Shown one piece after another: positions 1 to 5,177 of a DNA stretch of 5,177 bases. The DNA is taken from positions 1-5,177 of the forward strand of contig CAIWVR010000087.1 of assembly GCA_903916165.1 (NCBI GenBank), given 5' to 3'. The notes under the pieces are model-generated. The model made no database searches. It worked only from the letters and a program-made list of their open reading frames with translations, and was not told where the DNA came from. Origin of the DNA: an uncultured Hyphomicrobiales bacterium (lineage in GTDB: Bacteria > Pseudomonadota > Alphaproteobacteria > Rhizobiales > Beijerinckiaceae). Each line of letters starts with the position of its first letter. The first letter of the stretch is position 1. A program made the translations under genes and the position numbers.

Positions 1-507
1 ATGGGACAGGCCTTCGGGTGCAGCAAGCAGGCACACCATGCGGATCTCGCCGGCGCCCGCCTGCCTCAGCCGGTCGACAGCAGCAACGGCGGAATTGCCA
101 GTCGCCAGCATCGGATCGACAAGGATCACCAGCCGCTCGCTCAGGTCCTGCGGCGCCTTGAAATAATATTCCACGGCAGCCAGCGTCGACGGGTCACGAT
201 AAAGTCCGATATGCGCGACACGCGCCGAGGGCACCAGTTGCAGCATGCCATCGAGGAAGCCGACGCCGGCGCGCAGAATCGGCGCGAGCACGAGCTTCTT
301 GCCCGCCAGGATCGGGGCCTGCATGTCGGTCAGCGGCGTGGTGATCGTCATGGTCGCGAGCGGCAGGTCGCGCGTCACCTCATAGCAAAGCAACATGCCG
401 ATCTCGTTCATCAAGGCGCGAAACGCACGCGTCGAGCAGCCGATGTCGCGCATCAGCGTGAGCTTGTGCTGCAGCAGCGGATGATCGACGCAATGAACGC
501 CCTGCAT
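1..507 (-). CDS. upp: Uracil phosphoribosyltransferase, C-terminus cut by window edge
   Basis: Cytosolic pyrimidine-salvage enzyme that converts uracil and PRPP to UMP and pyrophosphate. The reverse strand reads open for 169 codons from ATG at 507 to the window edge; the family is usually about 208-210 residues, so roughly 40 C-terminal residues (part of the uracil-binding region) lie outside. Visible landmarks are the family-typical N-terminus [15 protein letters not shown] (residues 7-21), YEVTRDLPL (41-49), [14 protein letters not shown] (75-88) and the PRPP-binding loop [11 protein letters not shown] (130-140), where Asn138 replaces the Gly of the E. coli ATGGS form. ATG 507 is preferred because GAGGG lies 7 nt upstream and residue 1 matches the family start; an in-frame GTG at 528 would add seven residues but leaves the ribosome site inside the gene. 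It follows the solute-binding protein gene by 90 nt on the same strand. Family assignment is firm; membership in the upstream operon is not. Confidence 0.95.
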   Translation of the reverse strand, partial: MQGVHCVDHPLLQHKLTLMRDIGCSTRAFRALMNEIGMLLCYEVTRDLPLATMTITTPLTDMQAPILAGKKLVLAPILRAGVGFLDGMLQLVPSARVAHIGLYRDPSTLAAVEYYFKAPQDLSERLVILVDPMLATGNSAVAAVDRLRQAGAGEIRMVCLLAAPEGLSH

Positions 508-597
508 GATCCTGCCCTCAAAATGCACCTGCAATTGCCACGATATTCTCGCACGGACCGCGCTGCTTCGTCGATGACCGAAGCGCGCCCCGAAGCT
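508..597 (-). other. Gap between Bug protein gene and upp, with weak hairpin
   Basis: This 90-nt gap holds a small imperfect inverted repeat at 565-584 (GCTTCG/CGAAGC arms, loop of 8; alternatively 5 bp plus a bulge plus 3 bp). It sits about 13 nt after the Bug protein stop, where a terminator could be, but no T-run follows it on the minus strand. An A/T-richer patch around 541-548 (GAATAT on the minus strand) could be part of a promoter for upp, but I find no convincing partner -35 box. Whether upp is read through from the cluster or has its own promoter cannot be decided from sequence alone. Confidence 0.25.
515..519 (-). promoter_or_regulatory. Ribosome binding site of upp
   Basis: GAGGG on the minus strand, 7 nt from ATG 507. 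It supports that start over the in-frame GTG at 528. Confidence 0.6.
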
Positions 598-1572
598 TTA
601 CTTATCTGACGCCGCGCGCATGATCGGTGCCCATTTGTCGATTTCTGCCGTGACGAAAGCTCTCAATCCTTCGGGCGTACGGCTTTCCTTTTTCGGAATG
701 ATGGCACCAATGCCTTCGAGCTTGGCGCGCGTGGCGGGATCCTCAAGCGCGGCATTCACCGCGGCACCGAGCCTCTCGACGATCTCGCGCGGCGTGCCCC
801 TGGGCGCAAACATCGCGTTCCAGCCTGACGCCTGATAGGCGGGCAGCCCAGCCTCGATGGTCGTCGGCACGTCGGGCAGCACCGGCGCGCGCTCGGGCTG
901 GGCAATTGCGAGCGCACGGATATTGCCGGCGCGCACCTGTGGCGACAGATGCGGGATCTGGTCGCAGAGGAAATCATACTGCCCGGAGACAATATCGTTT
1001 AGCGCCGGGCCCGAGCCCTGATAGGCGACCATCGGTGAGCGCGCACCGATCAACGCCGTGAAGAACATGCACGCCACATGCGAGGTCGAGCCGACGCCGC
1101 CATGACCATTGTTGTATTTTTGTGGATCGGCCTTCATCATCGAGATGAACTCGCCCAGCGTCTTGCCCGGAAAATCCTTGCGCACGAGAATGGCGATCGG
1201 CGTATCCGAGAGCTGGCTGATGTGCTCGAAATCATTCACCGGATCATAGGCGAGCTTGGGATAAAGGCCGACACTGGCGGCATGGGTGCCCATCTGCCCG
1301 ACGAGAAGCGTGTAGCCGTTGGGCTCGGCGCGGGCCGCACGGAGTGAGCCTGTGGTGCCGCCGGCACCTGCCGAATTTTCGATGACGAGCTGCTGCCCCA
1401 GGGTCTTAGACATGTGCTCGGCGACAATTCGCCCGACGACATCGGTGTTGCCGCCCGGCGCATAGGGCACGATCACATTGATCGGCCGCGACGGATAGGT
1501 CTGCGCGAGAGCAGGCGCCGCGAGCAGCGCGCCGAGAATAAAACCTGCGAGGCGAATACGAATGTTGCTCAT
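598..1572 (-). CDS. Bug/TTT-family periplasmic solute-binding protein
   Basis: Extracytoplasmic receptor of the tripartite tricarboxylate transporter (TctC/Bug) family, which binds carboxylates or related small anions in the periplasm. The 324-residue product has the family's normal length. Residues 1-23 form a Sec signal peptide (Arg at 5 and 7, hydrophobic 8-22, likely cleavage ALA|QTYPS after residue 23). Bug hallmarks follow in order: YPSRPINVIVPYAPGGNTD (26-44), NGYTLL (85-90), YQGSGPALNDIVSGQYD (184-200), LPDVPTTIEAGLP (232-244) and GWNAMFAPRGTP (250-261). ATG 1572 is chosen because AAGGAG lies 7 nt upstream and the signal peptide begins there; a longer in-frame start at 1626 lies inside the palindromic repeat and would add 18 residues ahead of the signal peptide. 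The gene follows the SDR gene on the same strand, separated by that repeat. No TctA/TctB membrane genes are in the window; Bug receptors are often orphans. Ligand unknown; the context suggests an organic acid handled by the MmgE/PrpD proteins. Confidence 0.93.
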   Translation of the reverse strand: MSNIRIRLAGFILGALLAAPALAQTYPSRPINVIVPYAPGGNTDVVGRIVAEHMSKTLGQQLVIENSAGAGGTTGSLRAARAEPNGYTLLVGQMGTHAASVGLYPKLAYDPVNDFEHISQLSDTPIAILVRKDFPGKTLGEFISMMKADPQKYNNGHGGVGSTSHVACMFFTALIGARSPMVAYQGSGPALNDIVSGQYDFLCDQIPHLSPQVRAGNIRALAIAQPERAPVLPDVPTTIEAGLPAYQASGWNAMFAPRGTPREIVERLGAAVNAALEDPATRAKLEGIGAIIPKKESRTPEGLRAFVTAEIDKWAPIMRAASDK

Positions 1573-1578
1573 TTCAAG

Positions 1579-1584
1579 CTCCTT
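1579..1584 (-). promoter_or_regulatory. Ribosome binding site of Bug protein gene, decides its start
   Basis: A strong AAGGAG on the minus strand, 7 nt from ATG 1572. It rules out the longer reading from 1626. The palindrome arm begins only 6 nt further upstream, so a folded repeat in the mRNA would lie right beside this site. Confidence 0.85.
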
Positions 1585-1587
1585 TTG

Positions 1588-1680
1588 GTTCGTCATTGCG
1601 AGGAGCGAAGCGACGCGGCAATCCATCTTCGGGCATCGGGAAAGATGGATTGCTTCGTCGCTTTGCTCCTCGCAATGACG
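1588..1680. repeat. Palindromic intergenic repeat, copy A
   Basis: Two 39-nt arms, 1591-1629 and 1642-1680, are reverse complements at 36 of 39 positions, around a 12-nt loop (1630-1641). The outer ends are CGTCATTGCGAG and its complement, and the inner ends are CAATCCATCTT and its complement. As RNA this would form a long, nearly perfect stem on either strand. It starts 9 nt after the SDR stop codon and ends just upstream of the Bug gene's ribosome site, so it fills most of the 117-nt gap. The left side (1588-1629) is identical over 42 nt to 4604-4645 of copy B. The style matches dispersed palindromes common between genes in Bradyrhizobium and relatives. It might act as an mRNA-stabilising or attenuating hairpin; there is no T-run making it a standard terminator. 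Confidence 0.92.
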
Positions 1681-1689
1681 GCTGAAAGA

Positions 1690-2439
1690 TTACGGCAGAT
1701 ACACACCGCCATTCACATGGATGGTCTGGCCGGTGATGTAGCGCCCGTTCGGGCCTGCCAGATGACGCACCATGGCAGCCACTTCTTCCGGCTGTCCGCG
1801 GCGACCAAGCAGGGTCGTGTGCTTCTTGTGGTGTTCGGGTTCCAGCGGCGATGAACCGCCGCGCTGCGTTGCGATGAGCCCCGGCGAGACGAGATTGACC
1901 GTGATCTGCGCCTCTGCCAGATCCTGCGCCAGCGCCTTGGTGAGGCCGTCGAGTCCGGCTTTCGCGGCCACCACATGGGGACGGTTTTTCGCGCCGGTAT
2001 AGGCGGTGAGGCCGCCGATGTTGATGATCGCTCCAGCGTCGCTCGCCTTCAGCAACGGCAGAGCCGCCTGCACGGTGAAGAAAGCGCCGTCGAGATTGAC
2101 GGCAAGCACCTTCCTCCATTCAGCAGACGTGATCTCCTCGATCGGCGTCTCCGCGCGCAGCGCAGCATTATTGACCAGCACGTCGAGGCGGCCGAACGCT
2201 GCCTTCACGGCAGCGATCATGTCGGCAATGGAAGCTGCGTCGGTGATGTCGGCGAGAATGACCTGTGCACGCACACCCTTCGCCCGCGCCAGGGCGGCGG
2301 TCTCTTCCAGACCGTCGCGATCTGCACGCGCGACCAGCGCCACATTGGCACCGGCATCGGCCAGTGCCAGCGCGATGGCCCGACCAATGTTGCGCGCGGC
2401 ACCGGTGATCAGCGCGGTTTTGCCTTGCATGTCCTGCAT
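1690..2439 (-). CDS. Short-chain dehydrogenase/reductase homologue with atypical active site
   Basis: A 249-residue classical-SDR-sized Rossmann protein, probably cytosolic. Cofactor landmarks are present: TGAARNIG (12-19), Asp64 in ADITD, NNAA (90-93), Asn115 in VNLDG and SPG (185-187); Arg38 after strand 2 hints at NADP(H) rather than NAD(H). The catalytic part is unusual. The family Lys is at 160 in AAKAGL, but the YxxxK tyrosine position (156) is Val, preceded by His155, and the usual Ser position about 13 residues earlier (near 143) is Gly. A second YxxxK-like string, Y147-TGA-K151, lies upstream but does not align with the canonical helix. The protein may use a different acid/base residue, or may bind without classical oxidoreductase chemistry. 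The start at 2439 has GAGGA 7 nt upstream; ATG 2430 is a less likely alternative. It lies 57 nt after the second MmgE/PrpD gene, consistent with one operon. FabG-like fold is certain; substrate unknown. Confidence 0.9.
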   Translation of the reverse strand: MQDMQGKTALITGAARNIGRAIALALADAGANVALVARADRDGLEETAALARAKGVRAQVILADITDAASIADMIAAVKAAFGRLDVLVNNAALRAETPIEEITSAEWRKVLAVNLDGAFFTVQAALPLLKASDAGAIINIGGLTAYTGAKNRPHVVAAKAGLDGLTKALAQDLAEAQITVNLVSPGLIATQRGGSSPLEPEHHKKHTTLLGRRGQPEEVAAMVRHLAGPNGRYITGQTIHVNGGVYLP

Positions 2440-2496
2440 GGGCGTTTCCTCAGGTGATGGGGCCGGACGCTTGGCGCGCCTCGGCCCCGGAATGGT
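2440..2496 (-). other. Intercistronic GC-rich hairpin between MmgE/PrpD and SDR genes
   Basis: The 57-nt gap contains a 7-bp GC inverted repeat, GGGGCCG at 2459-2465 and CGGCCCC at 2482-2488, with a 16-nt loop that itself holds the palindrome GGCGCGCC. It begins about 8 nt after the upstream stop codon. No T-run follows on the minus strand, so it is unlikely to be an intrinsic terminator; it could be a processing or stability element. The gap also carries the SDR ribosome site. Confidence 0.4.
2447..2451 (-). promoter_or_regulatory. Ribosome binding site of SDR gene
   Basis: GAGGA on the minus strand, 7 nt from ATG 2439. It favours this start over the in-frame ATG at 2430. Confidence 0.65.
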
Positions 2497-3906
2497 TCAG
2501 ATCGAATCGTAGACCATGGCGTCCGACAGGGCCGTCGCATTGCTCATGGTCTCGAGCGTCCTGACCATGTCGAGCAGGCGCGCCTGCGCCGCGTCGTCGA
2601 TGGCACCTTCCGCACACATGCGGAACTTGCCCTCGAGATCGGCATCGCTGATCGGGTTCAGCGGGCCACCGCGATAGCGCTCGTCAGCCCATTCGACCAA
2701 GGTGCGGCCGTCCTTCGTCGTGACTTCAATCCGCGAGCGAATGAGGTCGTAACCCTTGGCGTCGATCTCGGCGTCGAGATGCACCGAGGTGCGGCGCTGC
2801 AGATCCTGCATCTGCTCGCCCGCGACGAAGGCATCCATGAATTCGTGATGGCTCGCGCGGCGCTTGATCGCGATCATGCACAGCAGCGCCGGCATCGAGA
2901 ACTTCGCCTGCAGATGGTTGACGGCGACCGGATAGCGGATCGGCTCGATGATGTTCTTGCCCGCATAAAAACGGATCTCGACGATCTCTTCCGGCTTCAG
3001 GTCATGCTTGGTGACAAGCGCCATCATTGCGTCCATCGACTGATGGGTGAGAATGCCCGACGGATATGGCTTGATGGACACGCCCGGTTCGATGATCGTC
3101 AGCTGCTTGCCAAAACCCTGTGCGAACTTGGACTCGGTCGCGCCCTCGCCCATCACGGCAAAGAAACCCCACGGGCCATCGAGCGCGGCCGGATCGGCCG
3201 TGAAGCCTTTGGCCGCGAGCAGCGCGGCGGTGACGCCGTTCTCGGCGGCGCGGCCGACATGCAGCGGCTTGGTCATCGTGCCGAAATTGCAGCGGATGCC
3301 GGCGGCGAAGGACGCCGCAATGCCCAGCGCATGCGCAAGCGTCTCGCCCTTCAGGCCGAGCAGCTTGGCGGCCGTGGCGGCAGCACCAAAGGTGCCGACC
3401 GTGCCCGAGGTGTGATGGCCGCGGCGGTAATGCACCGGCTTCATCCATTCGGAAATCTTGCACTCGACCTCGAAGCCCGTCTGGAAAGCCGTCATGAACT
3501 GCTTGCCGTCGACATTGCCGAGCTTCTGAGACATGACCAGAGCGGCGGTGAGCGGCGGGCATGAGGGATGCGTCAGCAGACCGTAGACATGGGCAGGATC
3601 ATGCGACACCTGCGTGTCATCCCAATCATGCGCGTGACCGGCGGTGGCGAGCACACGCGCGGCAAGCGCGGCGGGGGCCTTCTTGCGGCCGGCGGCGATG
3701 ACAAAGGCGTCTTCGCGTCCGCCCGTCTCGACGGCATCGCGCGCCAGCATCTGCACGGAATGTTCGAGACCTCCCGCAAGATAAAGGCCCAAAGTGTCGA
3801 TCATGCAGCGCTTGCCGACGCGCAGCGCTTCAGCCGGGAGATCCGTGTAGGTCACATTCTCGATAAAGCTGATCGCCTCGGCTGTGACCTGATGCTTCGT
3901 GCTCAT
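2497..3906 (-). CDS. MmgE/PrpD-family protein (dehydratase/decarboxylase/epimerase fold), complete
   Basis: Full-length 469-residue member of the MmgE/PrpD superfamily, which includes 2-methylcitrate dehydratase (PrpD), cis-aconitate decarboxylase and iminodisuccinate epimerase; all act on polycarboxylates without a metal-sulfur cluster. The helical N-terminal domain carries HAHDWDDT (91-98), HPSCPP (113-118), GHHTSGTVGTFGAA (163-176) and MTKPLHVGRAAENG (211-224), and IKPYPSGILTHQSMDA (278-293) leads into the C-terminal domain. The Asp94/Thr98, His164 or His165, Lys213 and His288 positions fall in the segments that supply active-site residues in cis-aconitate decarboxylase. Compared with shorter relatives, about nine residues are added between DDT and HPS (99-112). 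RGGPLNPISDADLEGKF (412-428) ends the fold. ATG 3906 overlaps the regulator's TGA in an ATGA and has AGAAGG 7 nt upstream, so translation is probably coupled to the regulator. Family certain; the name prpD is not justified because no methylcitrate-cycle neighbours (prpB, prpC) are visible. Confidence 0.93.
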   Translation of the reverse strand: MSTKHQVTAEAISFIENVTYTDLPAEALRVGKRCMIDTLGLYLAGGLEHSVQMLARDAVETGGREDAFVIAAGRKKAPAALAARVLATAGHAHDWDDTQVSHDPAHVYGLLTHPSCPPLTAALVMSQKLGNVDGKQFMTAFQTGFEVECKISEWMKPVHYRRGHHTSGTVGTFGAAATAAKLLGLKGETLAHALGIAASFAAGIRCNFGTMTKPLHVGRAAENGVTAALLAAKGFTADPAALDGPWGFFAVMGEGATESKFAQGFGKQLTIIEPGVSIKPYPSGILTHQSMDAMMALVTKHDLKPEEIVEIRFYAGKNIIEPIRYPVAVNHLQAKFSMPALLCMIAIKRRASHHEFMDAFVAGEQMQDLQRRTSVHLDAEIDAKGYDLIRSRIEVTTKDGRTLVEWADERYRGGPLNPISDADLEGKFRMCAEGAIDDAAQARLLDMVRTLETMSNATALSDAMVYDSI

Positions 3907-4598
3907 TTGGAAACCTTCTGTTCTTCGGTTTGGGTGAGGCGCTCGCGCGCCCGCATGACGTGATTGAAATGCGCTACATGAGCGCGCTCCGGATCTTTCG
4001 CTTCGATGGCCTCGACCATCTCGCGATGTTCACTGTTAGAAATCGCCAACCCGCCGCCCTGGACAAGGCTGCGCGTGCGGAAGAGATGCAGCAATTTCAC
4101 GAGATCCCGGTAATGGCTGGCAAGCACCGGATTACCGGAATGGTCGATGATAAATTCGTGCAATGCGAGATTGAGCGGGTAATAGGCGTCGAAATCCCTC
4201 TGCCTTGCCGCGCTCTCCATATCGCCGATGAGGCGCTTCAGGGCGGACACTTCATCCAACGACAGGCGCTGCGCGCAGAGGCGTCCGGCAAGACCAAACA
4301 GCGCCGCGCGCACAGCATAAATGTCGCAGGCCTCACTCAGGGAGATCGAGCGCACGAAGACACCGCGATTGGGTTTCAGCTCGACGAGCCCGCCCGCCTC
4401 CAGTGAGCGGAGCGCTTCACGGATGGGGCCGCGGCTGACGCCGAGCCGCAGCGCGAGCTGGTTCTCGTTGATCCTGTCTCCAGCCGCAATCTCGCCAGCC
4501 ATGATCAGGCGCTCGACCTCGGCTTCAATAAGAAGCGCGAGCGAGCGGGACTTGATCGGGGCAACATTTGCGAGAACGGAGGACATCAGGGCATCCAT
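3903..4598 (-). CDS. GntR-family transcriptional regulator, FadR/FCD subfamily
   Basis: DNA-binding regulator of 231 residues. The N-terminal winged helix-turn-helix covers about residues 18-83: INENQLALRLGVSRGPIREAL (43-63) is the GntR recognition region and LVELKPNRGVFVR (71-83) the wing. The C-terminal FCD ligand domain covers about 88-220; the likely metal/carboxylate-binding set is Asn143, His147, His191 (in SEHREM) and His213, spaced as in other FCD proteins. FCD regulators usually sense organic acids, which fits the downstream MmgE/PrpD gene that overlaps its stop. I expect it to control this cluster, but I found no convincing TNGTNNNACNA-type operator nearby. The start is uncertain: ATG 4598 and ATG 4586 are both plausible and neither has a clear ribosome site. 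TTG 4637 lies inside palindrome copy B and its extra 13 residues are repeat-encoded, so it is rejected. Family assignment is firm. Confidence 0.92.
   Translation of the reverse strand: MDALMSSVLANVAPIKSRSLALLIEAEVERLIMAGEIAAGDRINENQLALRLGVSRGPIREALRSLEAGGLVELKPNRGVFVRSISLSEACDIYAVRAALFGLAGRLCAQRLSLDEVSALKRLIGDMESAARQRDFDAYYPLNLALHEFIIDHSGNPVLASHYRDLVKLLHLFRTRSLVQGGGLAISNSEHREMVEAIEAKDPERAHVAHFNHVMRARERLTQTEEQKVSK
3914..3919 (-). promoter_or_regulatory. Ribosome binding site of complete MmgE/PrpD gene, inside the regulator gene
   Basis: AGAAGG on the minus strand, 7 nt from ATG 3906 and lying within the last codons of the GntR gene. With the 4-nt ATGA stop/start overlap it points to coupled translation of the two genes. 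Confidence 0.6.
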
Positions 4599-4603
4599 TT
4601 TCT

Positions 4604-4692
4604 GTTCGTCATTGCGAGGAGCGAAGCGACGCGGCAATCCATCTTGGCCCCACGCGCGGCTTCTGGATTGCTTCGCTTCGCTCGCAATGACG
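4604..4692. repeat. Palindromic intergenic repeat, copy B
   Basis: The left arm 4607-4641 (extending in identity to 4645) and right arm 4664-4692 are reverse complements, but the right arm lacks two 3-nt blocks and carries one substitution, giving an asymmetric stem around a 22-nt loop (4642-4663). The first 42 nt (4604-4645) are identical to 1588-1629 of copy A and in the same orientation. It starts 2 nt after the stop codon of the upstream MmgE/PrpD gene and ends 5 nt before the regulator's ATG 4598, so it makes up nearly all of the 96-nt gap and leaves almost no room for a separate promoter for the regulator outside the repeat. Confidence 0.9.
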
Positions 4693-4694
4693 GG

Positions 4695-5177
4695 TCAATG
4701 TCGCAAGTCGCGCAGTCGCTTGGGGCCTGCCGTTTCGAACAGCCCCGTCACCACACCGCGCGCGACATCCGCATCGGCCGCCACCCAGCCGCCGTAGATC
4801 GCATTGTCGACGAATTTGGTTTCGAGATCGCCAAGCGACATCGGCGCAGCCTTGCCGCCGCGCATGAAGCCCTGCTTCACCTCGCGCACCTCGCCATTTT
4901 TCAGTGTCGCGCGCAAATGGCCGATGAACTGGTCCGGATAGGGATCGTCCGGGTTGATGGCATAGGAGATCTTTCCGGCCAGCGCCCGCACACGCGGATC
5001 GTGGATGCTTTCCTCGGTGAACTGGCCAAGGCCCGCCTTGCCCTCGAGAAAACCGAGCGCCATGCAGACCGGGGTCGAAAATTTCGCGGCATAGGGCGTC
5101 TTGGGATTGTGCTTGACGTTCAGCGGCTCCCACAGGCGATGCACCGTGCCCTCGCCGACATCGCACTGGATCGCCAC
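4695..5177 (-). CDS. MmgE/PrpD-family protein, C-terminal part only (5' end outside window)
   Basis: The last 160 codons of a second MmgE/PrpD-superfamily gene. The frame is open to the window edge; the GTG at 5177 is an internal Val codon and not a start. What is seen matches the C-terminal domain: CDVGEGTVHRLWEPL (5-19), YAAKFSTPVCMALGFLEGKAG (29-49), a PYPDQFIGHLRATLKNG stretch (79-95) and MRGGKAAPMSLGDLETKF (104-121). The RGG...P.S..DLE.KF ending is shared with the complete MmgE/PrpD protein downstream (RGGPLNPISDADLEGKF), which supports common ancestry, but the surrounding residues differ widely, so these are diverged paralogues and not a recent duplicate. The N-terminal catalytic segments (HxxDxDDT, TKPxHxGRA) are not visible here. 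It ends 2 nt before palindrome copy B and is followed by the regulator on the same strand. Substrate unknown; PrpD-, decarboxylase- or epimerase-like activity are all possible. Confidence 0.9.
   Translation of the reverse strand: MAIQCDVGEGTVHRLWEPLNVKHNPKTPYAAKFSTPVCMALGFLEGKAGLGQFTEESIHDPRVRALAGKISYAINPDDPYPDQFIGHLRATLKNGEVREVKQGFMRGGKAAPMSLGDLETKFVDNAIYGGWVAADADVARGVVTGLFETAGPKRLRDLRH

Noticed and set aside
565..584. Small hairpin after the Bug gene as terminator
   Set aside because: Only 6-8 imperfect base pairs and no T-run; kept as a note in the gap entry only.
1..609. Plus-strand open frame of 202 codons
   Set aside because: It is the antisense of upp; its composition is rich in Arg, His and Gln, typical of a shadow frame, and no family is recognisable.
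598..1626. Longer 342-residue version of the Bug protein
   Set aside because: The first 18 residues come mostly from the repeat, and the strong AAGGAG and signal peptide both support ATG 1572.
1588..1680. Palindrome copy A as a rho-independent terminator
   Set aside because: The stem is far longer than a usual terminator, no T-run follows on the minus strand, and the element is a dispersed repeat present twice in this window.
1414..1854. Plus-strand open frame spanning palindrome copy A
   Set aside because: It runs through the antisense of the Bug gene, the repeat and the antisense of the SDR gene; the middle is simply translated palindrome.
2779..3564. Plus-strand open frame of 261 codons opposite the MmgE/PrpD gene
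   Set aside because: Arg/His/Gly-rich antisense shadow of a gene with clear family motifs; no ribosome site or domain of its own.
3573..3660. Extra residues between DDT and HPS in the MmgE/PrpD protein as an insertion or frameshift
   Set aside because: The frame is continuous, and similar longer loops are, to my recollection, normal in one subgroup of this family; treated as subgroup variation.
3903..4637. Longer 244-residue version of the GntR regulator
   Set aside because: It begins at a TTG inside palindrome copy B; the extra residues are repeat-encoded and not part of the GntR fold.
1588..4692. CRISPR or composite transposon bounded by the two repeats
   Set aside because: Only two copies, 3 kb apart, with ordinary metabolic genes between them; no spacers, cas genes or transposase.

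Overview
The window is GC-rich, and every convincing gene in it is on the minus strand. Two dispersed palindromes built on CGTCATTGCGAG...GCAATCCA, of a kind familiar from intergenic regions of Bradyrhizobium and related Hyphomicrobiales, together with the family membership of the genes, suggest an alphaproteobacterium of the Bradyrhizobiaceae/Bosea type. This placement is an inference from repeat style and protein flavour, not from a marker gene.

Read in the direction of transcription (high to low coordinates), the layout is: (1) the C-terminal part of an MmgE/PrpD-family protein, entering from beyond position 5177 and ending at 4695; (2) palindromic repeat copy B (4604-4692), filling almost the whole gap; (3) a GntR/FCD regulator (4598-3903); (4) a complete second MmgE/PrpD-family protein (3906-2497), which overlaps the regulator's stop in an ATGA; (5) a short-chain dehydrogenase/reductase (SDR) homologue (2439-1690) after a 57-nt gap containing a GC-rich hairpin; (6) palindromic repeat copy A (1588-1680); (7) a secreted Bug/TTT-type solute-binding protein (1572-598); (8) a uracil phosphoribosyltransferase gene, upp (507 down to the window edge, about 40 codons missing).

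Genes 1 to 5 in this list look like a small catabolic or salvage cluster for an organic acid. The Bug protein would capture a carboxylate in the periplasm, the two MmgE/PrpD proteins could carry out dehydration, isomerisation or decarboxylation chemistry on a polycarboxylate or its derivative, the SDR homologue could act on a hydroxy/keto intermediate, and the FCD-type GntR protein would sense a carboxylate ligand and control the genes. The substrate cannot be read from the sequence. No TctA/TctB membrane partners are in the window. upp belongs to pyrimidine salvage and may simply be a neighbour.

The points most worth a second look are: the SDR homologue lacks the usual catalytic Ser and Tyr (His-Val stands where the YxxxK tyrosine should be); the two palindromes share a 42-nt exact direct repeat and bracket the regulator-MmgE/PrpD-SDR block; both palindromes create false upstream start codons for the next gene; and the regulator is the only complete gene without a recognisable ribosome binding site. 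There is no gene-free stretch above 300 bases: the gaps are 508-597, 1573-1689, 2440-2496 and 4599-4694, each described below. I see no tRNA, rRNA, insertion sequence or CRISPR array, and no clear sign of a wholly new system.
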